Positions 56,122 to 64,000 of a stretch of DNA of 64,000 nt are shown piece by piece. The stretch's first letter is position 1. Every line of letters begins with the position of its first letter. Both the position numbers and the translations under genes were made by a program. The notes below the pieces were generated by a model that was given only the letters and a program-made list of their open reading frames with translations, was not told the DNA's origin and searched no databases. The stretch is from a virus. The DNA lies in IMG/VR virus record IMGVR_UViG_3300032246_001892, positions 1 to 64,000 of that record; one strand, written 5' to 3'.

Positions 56122-57510
56122 TCACCCCTCATCGTCTAAATTTTCTATAAGATTAAGAGTATCAGCGATACTTTGAATACCTGATGTTGCTGATCCTGGT
56201 ATATTTCTCCTAGAAGAATTAAATGATTGTGACACACTATCCGGATCACTAAGGATTAATGTAGGATAATCAATTTCTAATACGGTATGACATTCCCTCG
56301 GACCAAAACGATTTTTAGTAATACCAAGATGAATAATGCCCAATTCAAAATCCTCTTCTTCCGTCCAAATAGAGAATTGTGCATCTGCTGTATGAGCTAG
56401 TCCCATAGATTCTGACATGGTCTCTAATCCAGGGTTTGATTCTCCATAGGCAGATCTATTAGTCTGAGTCGCAGAAATTACCGGACATTCAAACCAATAA
56501 GACATGGCTCTAATTATTTCTGTAATCTTTTTAATAGACTCATAAGAGTTATGTCCCTTTTCTGGAGGTGCTACTAGATTTAAGTAATCTAATACAATAG
56601 CATCTGGCTTAATACCTTTCTTAACCAATCTTTCAATATAGGTTTTAATTTGTATTGGAGTAACACTTTGAGGAGGAAATTCTTTAATAATAAGCTTGGC
56701 ATCTTGATGTTTTAATTTATATGCATTTAATGAATCCTTAAGAGGTTCAATCTGCATAGGTAAATCATTCATAGCAATGCGAGACAATTGAGAACTAATA
56801 CGTTTTGCGTATACTTGCTCTGCCATCTCCAAAGTAATAAGGACAACGGTTTTATTCTGACTAAGAATATTCGTAGCGATGTTCCCTAAGAATATAGACT
56901 TACCTACGTTCGTGACTCCATAGAACACATAAAGAGCTCTACCTTCTGCCATGAAACCGCCACCAATTTTATCATCTAACCATTTCCATCCCGAAGGAAT
57001 GGTTTTAAATACCTTCTGTAAATCCTCACAATGAGAGTCTACACTTTCTAAATAATCTAAACCGTAACTTTCAACTAAAGATATACCACAAGCCTTTTCA
57101 AAATCTTCTAATATTTTAGTAGAATCTATTTGACCGGATTGTACATCTATAGAGGTTTTAAGAACTGTATTATATACAGCTTTTTCTTTGAGAAATCTTT
57201 CAGTATTCTTTAATAAGACTTCTTTGTCATAGGTTTTATCAATGCTACTAAAGCTCAAAGCAACATCTCTAAGAGCATCTCTTTTTTCTGGTTCAACTAA
57301 ATGAACCTTAAGCTCTGTAACATTAGGTACTTTATTATACGTTTCGTAATAACTACTCAGTGCTTCAAACACTACCTTAATATTCTTGTCCTGGAAATAA
57401 GAAGGTTTTGCATGTTCTATGATACTTTCCAAATATATTGGATCCATCAAAGAATTGTAAATAACAATCTTTTCAAAAAGACTTAAATCTAAAGGTAGTG
57501 TTTTACTCAC
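56122..57510 (-). CDS. Replicative DNA helicase (gp41/DnaB-like)
   Basis: 462 residues. A DnaB-type N-terminal domain, then Walker A VFYGVTNVGKSIFLGN, VVLITLEMAEQVYAKRISSQ, Walker B region IVLDYLNLVAPPEKGH and a VISATQTNRS sensor: the RecA-like motor of hexameric replicative helicases. The start codon is GTG (57508-57510). The acidic tail ends NLDDEG. Confidence 0.9.
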   Translation of the reverse strand: MSKTLPLDLSLFEKIVIYNSLMDPIYLESIIEHAKPSYFQDKNIKVVFEALSSYYETYNKVPNVTELKVHLVEPEKRDALRDVALSFSSIDKTYDKEVLLKNTERFLKEKAVYNTVLKTSIDVQSGQIDSTKILEDFEKACGISLVESYGLDYLESVDSHCEDLQKVFKTIPSGWKWLDDKIGGGFMAEGRALYVFYGVTNVGKSIFLGNIATNILSQNKTVVLITLEMAEQVYAKRISSQLSRIAMNDLPMQIEPLKDSLNAYKLKHQDAKLIIKEFPPQSVTPIQIKTYIERLVKKGIKPDAIVLDYLNLVAPPEKGHNSYESIKKITEIIRAMSYWFECPVISATQTNRSAYGESNPGLETMSESMGLAHTADAQFSIWTEEEDFELGIIHLGITKNRFGPRECHTVLEIDYPTLILSDPDSVSQSFNSSRRNIPGSATSGIQSIADTLNLIENLDDEG

Positions 57511-57546
57511 TCAGTTATAATAGTTAAAAGAAACAATAAAGCAATC

Positions 57547-57732
57547 TTATTTTGATCCCCAACTAGTCCCATTAAAGAGACCAGAAAACCCAGTTGTAGG
57601 TGTATTACCTATAGCAGCGGCACTCGGAGGCTGAGGATTAATAATTCTTGCAATTTCTTGTATTTCTACATCGTCTTGTAATCTACTGGCTGGTAGATGG
57701 TTTAATATATCTTTTAATTGTTGATATGTCAT
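57547..57732 (-). CDS. Hypothetical small protein (61 aa)
   Basis: 61 residues, helix then Pro/Gly-rich tail (NPQPPSAAAIGNTPTTGFSG). AGGAG lies eight bases before the ATG, inside the queD-like gene's end. The opening MTYQQLKDILNHLP recalls small phage proteins that bind partners through a helix. Unknown function. Confidence 0.6.
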   Translation of the reverse strand: MTYQQLKDILNHLPASRLQDDVEIQEIARIINPQPPSAAAIGNTPTTGFSGLFNGTSWGSK

Positions 57733-57735
57733 AAA

Positions 57736-58236
57736 TTATACTCCTTGTCTTTTGGGCTGAGATGGACTTCCGTAACTAACAGAATGAACTGATACTGGTT
57801 TAGATTTTTCAAAAAGAGCAGAATTATTTTCATGTTCAAAAACTTCTACTTTCTCCACCCAACATCTATCACCCGTTGTCGTTCTAATATAATCATTCAT
57901 CTGATTGAAGCACCATTCTGCGGTTTTTTCAATACCAACAGACTCCATGATTCTGAGTTGGCATCCTCTTTGATTGTTAAGTTCTTGCCAAAATGGAAGT
58001 AAAGGATCGTCCTGTGCCACACAAAGAGTGTGATCAAATTGATCATTTAGAATTTTTTTAATTTCTTTAAGACCTCCAAAATCAACCACCCAATTCTTTT
58101 CATCTAAGGTATTGGCACCAAACCAGAACTTTGCTCTGAGTTGGTAACCATGAATAAATTGACAATGGCTATGGACTGCCCTCCATTGACGGAAGGCACA
58201 AGATCCTAATTCTATAATTTTGGTAGATGTATACAT
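57736..58236 (-). CDS. queD: QueD/6-pyruvoyltetrahydropterin synthase-like
   Basis: 166 residues from ATG at 58236 with GGAGG nine bases upstream. HSHCQFIHGYQL corresponds to the catalytic Cys and HGH zinc motif, VVDFGGLKEIKK to the DFxxLK strand, FDHTLC to the LDHxxLN motif, and GIEKTAEWCF to the PTAE motif. The second His of HGH is Tyr and the first zinc His is not obvious, so metal binding may differ. The family makes 6-carboxytetrahydropterin from the FolE product. It overlaps no gene but is coupled to uvsX. Confidence 0.78.
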   Translation of the reverse strand: MYTSTKIIELGSCAFRQWRAVHSHCQFIHGYQLRAKFWFGANTLDEKNWVVDFGGLKEIKKILNDQFDHTLCVAQDDPLLPFWQELNNQRGCQLRIMESVGIEKTAEWCFNQMNDYIRTTTGDRCWVEKVEVFEHENNSALFEKSKPVSVHSVSYGSPSQPKRQGV

Positions 58237-58237
58237 T

Positions 58238-59431
58238 TTATTCTTCCTCCGTTTCAGAATATAAAACATTATCAACTGGTGTTAATGTCTCTGAGATTGT
58301 GTCTTCAGAGTCTGTATCTTCAACAGTCAAAGAATCATTATTAAAACAAAGCTTTGTTCGTAATTTCTCTTCTAATGCTGGTAGAATTTTATCCCAAACT
58401 TTAACATCGGTTTTCCAATCTTTAAAGAATCCTAACATTTCTCCATTGAACGTATGACGATGACCTTGTTTTTCTACAACACCGTAACCTTCACACATCT
58501 CGAGTAATCCTGAATATCTATTGAGACCGGTCCTAAAGTTTAGATACATCTCTGTCTCTAAATAAGGTGGCACAAATCGATTCTTAGTTGTAAAGGCTCT
58601 AAGGGTCAAACCATTAATGTCTTTGGATAAAGGAGTAACATCTGTATTGGAATCTTTATTCTTACTATCACTTGATCTTTCAGCTTTCTTAGCCATCTGA
58701 ACAATAACGGATGCCATATAAAGAGGTCCGGATCCACCAGCCTGCTTCTTAATTGCTGAAGGATGCATCTGCGATGGATCTTCGTATATATGATTAGTAA
58801 ATACTACTGGGCAATTAGCTTTGGCTGCTGAATGAGTAATTGCTCTCATCATACTCTTAAGAGCTTTTGCCCTATTACCCATATCTGGAGTATCACTTCC
58901 TTCATCTATCTTCTTCTTTTCTTGTGTAGTAATAAGATTACCAAGAGAATCAATAACGATAAGAACCTTGCCGTGTAATTTCTTCTCAACAACGTTTTCT
59001 AAAAACTTGACGATTTGATTTCTACATCCTTCGGTAATTTCTGTAGGTATGTGTTTAATCTTAGAAGGATCACATCCAAGTCTTGATGCAGTACTTTCAT
59101 CCAAAGCTCCCTCTGTATCAAAATATGCAATATGCATACCTTTCTTTTGTGCATTGGCCATGACCTTATTGCACATAAGAGTCTTACCACAAGATTCTGG
59201 TCCAATGAATCCCGTAAGTCTACCCATAGGGATTCCTCCATATATAGAACCTGAGATAATAGCATTAAGAGCCATTGAACCGGTATCAATCCATTCCTTA
59301 ACTGTAGATAAACTATTCTTATCTAAATAAGATGCCTCAGGATTAAGATCCTCTAAAACCTTAAAAGCATCTTCAATGCTTCCACTACTTGTTTCTTCTA
59401 CGTCTGCTTCGTTTTTCTTTTTGTATGCCAT
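58238..59431 (-). CDS. uvsX: UvsX/RecA-like recombinase
   Basis: 397 residues from the ATG giving MAYKKKNEADVEE. Walker A FIGPESCGKT (75-84), a VLIVIDSLGNLI Walker B, and FTNHIYEDPSQMHPS, ALKSMMRAITHSAAK loop regions match UvsX. An acidic tail (DTDSEDTISETL) ends the protein. A frame open to 59521 runs back through a terminator and is rejected. It catalyses strand exchange for recombination-dependent replication. Confidence 0.9.
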   Translation of the reverse strand: MAYKKKNEADVEETSSGSIEDAFKVLEDLNPEASYLDKNSLSTVKEWIDTGSMALNAIISGSIYGGIPMGRLTGFIGPESCGKTLMCNKVMANAQKKGMHIAYFDTEGALDESTASRLGCDPSKIKHIPTEITEGCRNQIVKFLENVVEKKLHGKVLIVIDSLGNLITTQEKKKIDEGSDTPDMGNRAKALKSMMRAITHSAAKANCPVVFTNHIYEDPSQMHPSAIKKQAGGSGPLYMASVIVQMAKKAERSSDSKNKDSNTDVTPLSKDINGLTLRAFTTKNRFVPPYLETEMYLNFRTGLNRYSGLLEMCEGYGVVEKQGHRHTFNGEMLGFFKDWKTDVKVWDKILPALEEKLRTKLCFNNDSLTVEDTDSEDTISETLTPVDNVLYSETEEE

Positions 59432-59445
59432 ATAATATATAATAA

Positions 59446-59481
59446 CAAAAAACCTCAGAAAGTCAAAGACTTTCTGAGGTT
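59446..59481 (-). terminator. Rho-independent terminator
   Basis: Perfect 14-bp stem (59451-59464 with 59468-59481) and AAA/TTT loop; read on the minus strand it ends in a T-run. It separates the 59511 gene from uvsX. Confidence 0.88.
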
Positions 59482-59510
59482 TTCCTGGTTTCTTTTTTTT
59501 TAACGATCGA

Positions 59511-59903
59511 TTACTCGTCAAAAAGATTCACGACACCACCTGTAGGTGCTCCTGATACACCACCGGCTGGAACAAAGAGGTTACTCTTGTTGAACATCTG
59601 GCTGTACTGAGCCTGAAGTCTGAAATCGATGGCATCGATGTCGGCCTCGGTGATGTTGTCCTTCTTGTAGAGGAATACCACGTCACCAGTCTTATCAGGG
59701 AGAAACTCTCTGAAGAAGATAGGAAGGAGTTGAACAGACATTCTTCCGCTCTGATCCTGTGGCACTACGTTGAGGACAACTGGGTTCTTTAATGCAAGAA
59801 CCTTGTCGGTTGTCTTTTCAAGAACCGTCTCGCCCAAAATGGTGCGACCTACGGTATCTAATATGGTTGTTAATGTTGTTGTTGTTGTTGTTTCTTCACT
59901 CAT
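59511..59903 (-). CDS. Abundant-type unknown protein (130 aa)
   Basis: Thr-rich N-terminus (EETTTTTTLTTILDTVGR), beta-rich middle (VVLNVVPQDQSGRMSVQLLP; VVFLYKKDNI) and a Gly-rich C-terminus (PAGGVSGAPTGGVVNLFDE). G+C is about 50% in its first 60 bases, well above the surrounding sequence. Own promoter and a strong terminator make a monocistronic unit, as expected for a highly made protein, but function is unknown. Confidence 0.7.
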   Translation of the reverse strand: MSEETTTTTTLTTILDTVGRTILGETVLEKTTDKVLALKNPVVLNVVPQDQSGRMSVQLLPIFFREFLPDKTGDVVFLYKKDNITEADIDAIDFRLQAQYSQMFNKSNLFVPAGGVSGAPTGGVVNLFDE

Positions 59904-59941
59904 GGGTTTTAATATTATACTTGTACTGAATTATTATTCAA
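59904..59941 (-). promoter_or_regulatory. Early-type promoter
   Basis: Minus-strand TTGAAT (59941-59936), 16-bp spacer, TATAAT (59919-59914), ten bases to the ATG at 59903. The -35 overlaps the thyX stop region. Confidence 0.6.
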
Positions 59942-60584
59942 GAGGCAAATTCCAATTTAATGCTTCTGAAATATTTGGAAATGCATCTATAAAAATATTT
60001 TTAATATCATTGGCAATTTCTCTATGCTCTTTTTGAGTATCTTCATTACATCTAAGATCTATATAATGTATCCAACTTCTCAAGGTGCCACTCATATACA
60101 AAGTTGTTTGAGTACAAAGAGGTAAAACCATTCTTGCACATTCTTTAGCAACTCCTTTAGATAAAAGCTTTTCATATAAAGAAGCACCCTGGATAAGATG
60201 ATTTTTAACAGCTTCTTTATCCTCACCTAAATCTAATAAATTCGTACTAGATTGTCTGTTCTTTTCAGACTGTTCTCTAATTTCAAATGATTCAAAATTA
60301 GTAACACTACTATACCGTTGACTAAATTCTTGAAACGCAAAACTTCTATGTCTTAAAATTTGTGCTGCTATTGCACGAGATGTTTGGATCTCAACCGTTG
60401 CACTTACCATTTCTAATGGACTCCAGTGTTTATGTTTTATCAAATACTTTAACAGTTTAGGTGCTGTTTGAGTATTCATTTGATTATCCGGATTGGATAC
60501 TCTAGCACAATAACTAACAAAGTCTTCTGCTGATTCTAAACCTTCTATTAAAGGTTGAGTTATACCTACTAGTCTCACTTGCAT
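59934..60584 (-). CDS. thyX: Flavin-dependent thymidylate synthase (ThyX)
   Basis: 216 residues with RHRSFAFQEFSQRY, the ThyX motif RHR-x7-8-S-x-R, and LPLCTQTTLYMSGTLRSW for FAD/dUMP contacts. It makes dTMP from dUMP produced through dCMP deaminase. AGGAG seven bases upstream lies within the end of the DpdA-like gene (10-bp overlap), so the two are translated together. Confidence 0.92.
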   Translation of the reverse strand: MQVRLVGITQPLIEGLESAEDFVSYCARVSNPDNQMNTQTAPKLLKYLIKHKHWSPLEMVSATVEIQTSRAIAAQILRHRSFAFQEFSQRYSSVTNFESFEIREQSEKNRQSSTNLLDLGEDKEAVKNHLIQGASLYEKLLSKGVAKECARMVLPLCTQTTLYMSGTLRSWIHYIDLRCNEDTQKEHREIANDIKNIFIDAFPNISEALNWNLPLE

Positions 60585-61444
60585 AAAATATTCTCCTTGA
60601 AAAATAAAATGTTATTTTCAATACATGATAATTGTTCTTCGTTCACTTCTTCTTCAAATATATGAACCATTTTCTCTATAATTTTATGTTCTAGATTAGA
60701 AGCTCTCTCATAATTCTTATTATTGAATCCCATTAATACTGGATGAGATGTATCTATGGTTTCTATGAAAGAATAAAGATCACCTGTATAATTTATAAAT
60801 TCTGTTGGTAACCCACAACCTAGTAAATGGTGTGATTTTGTATAGTCTATAATACCGTCATCTATAAATCTCTTAAGAAGCTGAGGTCTAAAGGTAGCAA
60901 ATGCTGTTGGTTTCCATACTTCTTTTAATTTCTTTTTATTTTTTAAAGGATTATCTGTAATTGCTTTATATATAGATTCTTCACAATTCTCTAATGCTTG
61001 CTGCCAATAATAGTCATAACCAAAGCTAATTGCTATCTTATCAGCATATTGAGACATGAATAAATAGGAATCTTTTAATTCCTGGTAATTCTTTCCCTGA
61101 ATAACTCCTATGCGTGTACCTCTTGCTGAATGAGTATCAAATTTACCTAGGAACTGTTCAAAACATTTAACATTAGCTTCATAATCTTGAAATACATCCG
61201 GAATTATATATTCATCTGGCTCTAATTGAAGAACCCAATTAAAAAATAAATCGTGATTATATGCTTCACCAAGCTCATAGAGACTATTATCTAAAATAAT
61301 TTTACGCCCCATCTTTTTAGACTCAAAGAAAAAGTCTCTATATTCTTTGCTTTCTTCAAGTAAATGAACTAAAGCATAGTCATAATCCGTTAATTCACGG
61401 ACTCTCTTCATTATTTTTAAAGGTGCTTCATGTGCTACTAACAT
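60575..61444 (-). CDS. TGT/DpdA-like DNA guanine transglycosylase
   Basis: 289 residues. IILDNSLYELGE (49-60), YIIPDVFQD (79-87), RIGVIQGKNY (111-120), KIAISFGYDYY, HHLLGCGLP (205-213) and ETIDTSHP (228-235) follow the TIM-barrel of tRNA-guanine transglycosylases, with Asp231 at the place of the catalytic nucleophile. The usual Cys3-His zinc subdomain is not seen. Such short TGT paralogues are the DpdA type, which inserts 7-deazaguanines into DNA. Neighbours are thyX and the DNA polymerase, not tRNA genes. A tRNA-modifying role is the alternative. Confidence 0.75.
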   Translation of the reverse strand: MLVAHEAPLKIMKRVRELTDYDYALVHLLEESKEYRDFFFESKKMGRKIILDNSLYELGEAYNHDLFFNWVLQLEPDEYIIPDVFQDYEANVKCFEQFLGKFDTHSARGTRIGVIQGKNYQELKDSYLFMSQYADKIAISFGYDYYWQQALENCEESIYKAITDNPLKNKKKLKEVWKPTAFATFRPQLLKRFIDDGIIDYTKSHHLLGCGLPTEFINYTGDLYSFIETIDTSHPVLMGFNNKNYERASNLEHKIIEKMVHIFEEEVNEEQLSCIENNILFFKENILCK

Positions 61445-61465
61445 ATCTTTGTTTATTATACTCCA

Positions 61466-63808
61466 TTAACTGAACAAATCAAATAAATCTGTACATACTT
61501 CTGCACTCATTGAAGGCAGATTCCATCCAATACACTCATATACTCTTTGAATAGGTGGTGCTACTATTTTATCAAACATTAACTGATGGTTAATTTTAAT
61601 GAAATCATTAAGCTCTGGAGGATATTGATCTATAAAAGCCATTACTTTAAAATTGTAAGGGTTCTTAGAGGCATAAAAGTATTTCATTTTCATACCGCTG
61701 GTAATAGATTCATATACATTATCTATATTATGCTTCTTGAGGAGCCCATTATAATGAATAGCAGCCTTGGCATGAATGGGTGTGCCTTTACCTATCTTAC
61801 CAAAACTATCCACTTTAGCTTCTTGTTTCTCGATATCCGAAATCTTACTACGAATAGAGATATCTTCCGCCTTCATTTCTTTAAAATTCTCATATGCATC
61901 TCTAAAGATTTCATTAGATCTCTTTTTATCTTCGACAAGCATTGCGGATTCGATTACATTTTTAATTAATTTCTTAACTGTATCGGAAATAGATGACCGT
62001 GCTACTTCAACTCCTACATACTTAAAAGGATCTTTTGGTGTATATCCTTCTTTATCTAATACGTGAAGTATATATCTCTTCTTTTCCATGAAGAGACCCA
62101 CATCACATATAGTCTCCTGCTTAAAGACAAAACGTGCATCTGTAGATTTTAATTCATTTATAGCCCATACAATAATTTCTCTATTAAGATACTCATCAAT
62201 TTCCTTGGCTACTTCTCTTGCCTCAGTAGATAGCTTGCCTTCCTTAATAAGATCTACATTCAAGTGTGATAAAATAGGTTGCATAGAAAAATAACAACTA
62301 TCCGTATCACCATAAAGGTATATATTCTCCTTACCCACTTTACATCCCTTCTCAATTGCATATTTATAAACTATTTCTGCTGCTTGTTTAACAACCGCTT
62401 GGCCGGTGAGAGTAATACTAGCTGAGTGATCTATATCAAAAAGAGGAGAATACTTTTGTGCAAATACTCCGTAAATGGAATTCAACACGAGCTTATAAAC
62501 ATTCTGTAGAGTATCTAAATTAAGAATCTCTTCTTCAATTTTATCTCTTTCGGTTTTATCCTTTACCGAAGATACCATCTTCTCTCTTTTAATCATCTCA
62601 TTCTTGGCTTCTACTCTCTCATTATAAAGACGATCAATGAGATTAGGAATGACTCCTTTAAATTTTTGAGTATAAAGAACATTGTATTTGGATATCGAAA
62701 GGCTCTCCTTTTGGACCAGTCTATTGAATTTCTCTTCTGATAAAGTAACCGTTTTCTCATTAGCTAACTTTATAGTATATTCTCCATCCTGACTATTGAT
62801 AACTTTACCTATCTTAGTCTCTGGAGATATGTTCAAGGTGATAATGGTATTAGGATATAGACTGTTAGCATCATAACTAACAACTGCCTTGCTTAAACCT
62901 CTTTCTGGTTCATGAACGTATCCACCTACATACTCATCTCTCACTCCGTCATTCTTAAAGGTAGGTATTTTATATCCTTGAATAGCTGCTTGATGAGCCA
63001 CTGCACCTGTAATCATGGATACCTTACCCATAGATTGTTCAAAAGGTATAAATCCTTTGTATGAAAGTGTGCGAATGAGTTTAATAAATTTGAGCTTCTC
63101 ATCCAACTTTACAAGTATTCTTACGTCTTGAATATTGTAATCTACAAATAACTCCCAATTATCAATTGATAATTGAGCCAGGTTTGCTCCTCCAGTATCT
63201 ATTTTACCTTCTTTTAATTCGTATTCGCCAATGAAATTCAAAGCATAAGATTCTCTATCGCCTCTTGTAAAGGTTCTATAAACTTCCATGTAATCAATAT
63301 TACTAACTCCTCTAATGTACCAACGATTGATCATCTTACCAAATTTATTCATAGCTACATTCTCTCTATAATAAAGGGAATTAACTGGTGATAATCTTGC
63401 AGCATCTTCTTCACCAAATAAATTATGAAGTCTATTCATAATGTAAGGAATATCAAATCCTTCGCCGTTCCATGTACTAAGAATATCGGGAGGCTCCTTC
63501 TCCCAGAAAGAAAGAAATGCCTGAAGCATGTCTGTTTCTTTCGGATGACAGAAATATGTTACATTACTATCTTTAGGTGTATAAGGTTTCTGACCCCATG
63601 AATAATATTTCTCCTCAATAGTATCATAAATGGTAATGAGATTGATAGGGTAGTCTGCCTTTTCAGGTTCAGGAAAAGAACTGTCATTTGCATAACAGGA
63701 ATCTTTATATTCTACCCATTTTTTCTTTTTTTCGTCCCATACTTCGTAATCATCTCTCAAGGACTTATTATTCCTAATATCCCCCAATGTTATAATTTGT
63801 TCTTCCAT
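61466..63808 (-). CDS. DNA polymerase, family B (gp43-like), N-terminally short
   Basis: 780 residues. Exo II WNGEGFDIPYIMNR, Exo III region VDYNIQDVRILVKL, Pol A SYDANSLYPNTI, Pol B KLVLNSIYGVFA and Pol C YGDTDSCYF are all present. T4 gp43 has about 110 residues before FPDP (here FPEPEKADYP at about residue 46), including the Exo I DIE; here the ATG at 63808 is preceded by an in-frame stop and no DxE is visible. The missing N-terminus may be a separate gene upstream. The C-terminus ends DLFDLFS, a clamp-binding type. Confidence 0.9.
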   Translation of the reverse strand: MEEQIITLGDIRNNKSLRDDYEVWDEKKKKWVEYKDSCYANDSSFPEPEKADYPINLITIYDTIEEKYYSWGQKPYTPKDSNVTYFCHPKETDMLQAFLSFWEKEPPDILSTWNGEGFDIPYIMNRLHNLFGEEDAARLSPVNSLYYRENVAMNKFGKMINRWYIRGVSNIDYMEVYRTFTRGDRESYALNFIGEYELKEGKIDTGGANLAQLSIDNWELFVDYNIQDVRILVKLDEKLKFIKLIRTLSYKGFIPFEQSMGKVSMITGAVAHQAAIQGYKIPTFKNDGVRDEYVGGYVHEPERGLSKAVVSYDANSLYPNTIITLNISPETKIGKVINSQDGEYTIKLANEKTVTLSEEKFNRLVQKESLSISKYNVLYTQKFKGVIPNLIDRLYNERVEAKNEMIKREKMVSSVKDKTERDKIEEEILNLDTLQNVYKLVLNSIYGVFAQKYSPLFDIDHSASITLTGQAVVKQAAEIVYKYAIEKGCKVGKENIYLYGDTDSCYFSMQPILSHLNVDLIKEGKLSTEAREVAKEIDEYLNREIIVWAINELKSTDARFVFKQETICDVGLFMEKKRYILHVLDKEGYTPKDPFKYVGVEVARSSISDTVKKLIKNVIESAMLVEDKKRSNEIFRDAYENFKEMKAEDISIRSKISDIEKQEAKVDSFGKIGKGTPIHAKAAIHYNGLLKKHNIDNVYESITSGMKMKYFYASKNPYNFKVMAFIDQYPPELNDFIKINHQLMFDKIVAPPIQRVYECIGWNLPSMSAEVCTDLFDLFS

Positions 63809-63996
63809 GTTTCTCTTAAATTTTTAAAACGGTTCCAAACATAATGTGATTTACTTTTTATATATTCTTCAAAAGCTTTATCAGACATTGAAGCAAGTCT
63901 TTTGCCTGTTATCTCATTCTGATTGGTTTTCTTTCCTTTTTTGGAAAGAGATATTTTCTTTCCTCTCATTATATGATCAACATTAGAGTTATGCAA
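63790..63996 (-). CDS. C-terminal part of a probable homing endonuclease (NUMOD-like), truncated by window
   Basis: Basic repeats (MRGKKISLSKKGKKTNQN) followed by RLASMSDKAFEEYIKSKSHY look like the DNA-binding tail of a GIY-YIG or similar mobile endonuclease. The frame may continue beyond the window end. It overlaps the polymerase start by 19 bp, which fits a mobile gene inserted into the polymerase gene. Confidence 0.5.
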   Translation of the reverse strand: MHNSNVDHIMRGKKISLSKKGKKTNQNEITGKRLASMSDKAFEEYIKSKSHYVWNRFKNLRETWKNKL

Positions 63997-64000
63997 ACTT

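Noticed and set aside
59432-59521. Longer UvsX start
   Set aside because: The extra 30 codons cross the terminator hairpin and have no conserved sequence; the ATG at 59431 matches the family start.

Overview
The window is a 64 kb stretch of an AT-rich (about one third G+C by eye) tailed-phage genome of the T4-like, contractile-tail type. The evidence is a complete set of T4-type replication proteins (family B polymerase, UvsX/RecA, DnaB-type helicase, gp32-type SSB, gp45-type clamp) together with sheath, tube, baseplate and large-terminase genes. A lysis cassette with a probable unimolecular spanin points to a Gram-negative host. No host genes are present, so the species is undetermined. The window starts inside one gene and ends inside another.

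Layout. 1-6.2 kb: small early-type genes, most with their own near-identical sigma70-like promoter, plus a metallophosphoesterase, a zinc-ribbon coiled-coil protein and an adenylylsulfate-kinase homologue. 6.3-9.6 kb: lysis cassette and small genes. 10.0-17.6 kb: eleven tRNA or tRNA-like genes, several tRNA fragments, homing-type endonucleases (HNH, GIY-YIG and a frameshifted PD-(D/E)XK-like one), adenylosuccinate synthetase and a HAD-family fusion. 17.6-26.4 kb: nucleotide metabolism (hypoxanthine phosphoribosyltransferase, dCMP deaminase, NrdA/NrdB with a GIY-YIG gene between them) and an AAA ATPase/RecB-like nuclease pair. 26.4-49.7 kb: virion genes, with a minus-strand block holding PhoH. 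49.7-64 kb: a long minus-strand replication and modification block.

How the genes fit together. FolE2, a QueD-like protein and a TGT/DpdA-like transglycosylase are interleaved with the replication genes. This suggests 7-deazaguanine modification of the phage DNA. NrdA/B, dCMP deaminase, ThyX, a dNMP kinase homologue, PurA and HPRT would remodel the dNTP and purine pools.

Three patterns are not explained by the gene list. (1) Early (TTGACA-17-TATAAT-like) and late (TAAATA or TAAGTA) promoter elements sit so close to start codons that many mRNAs should be leaderless, while genes inside operons keep Shine-Dalgarno sites. (2) Two tRNAs (Cys GCA, Val UAC) share a non-canonical T-loop, AGC(G/A)TTA, and lack the D-loop GG; both lie beside endonuclease genes. 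(3) tRNA genes, endonuclease genes and orphan tRNA halves recur as cassettes. The polymerase gene also lacks its Exo I segment and abuts the tail of a probable homing-endonuclease gene, so it appears to be split.
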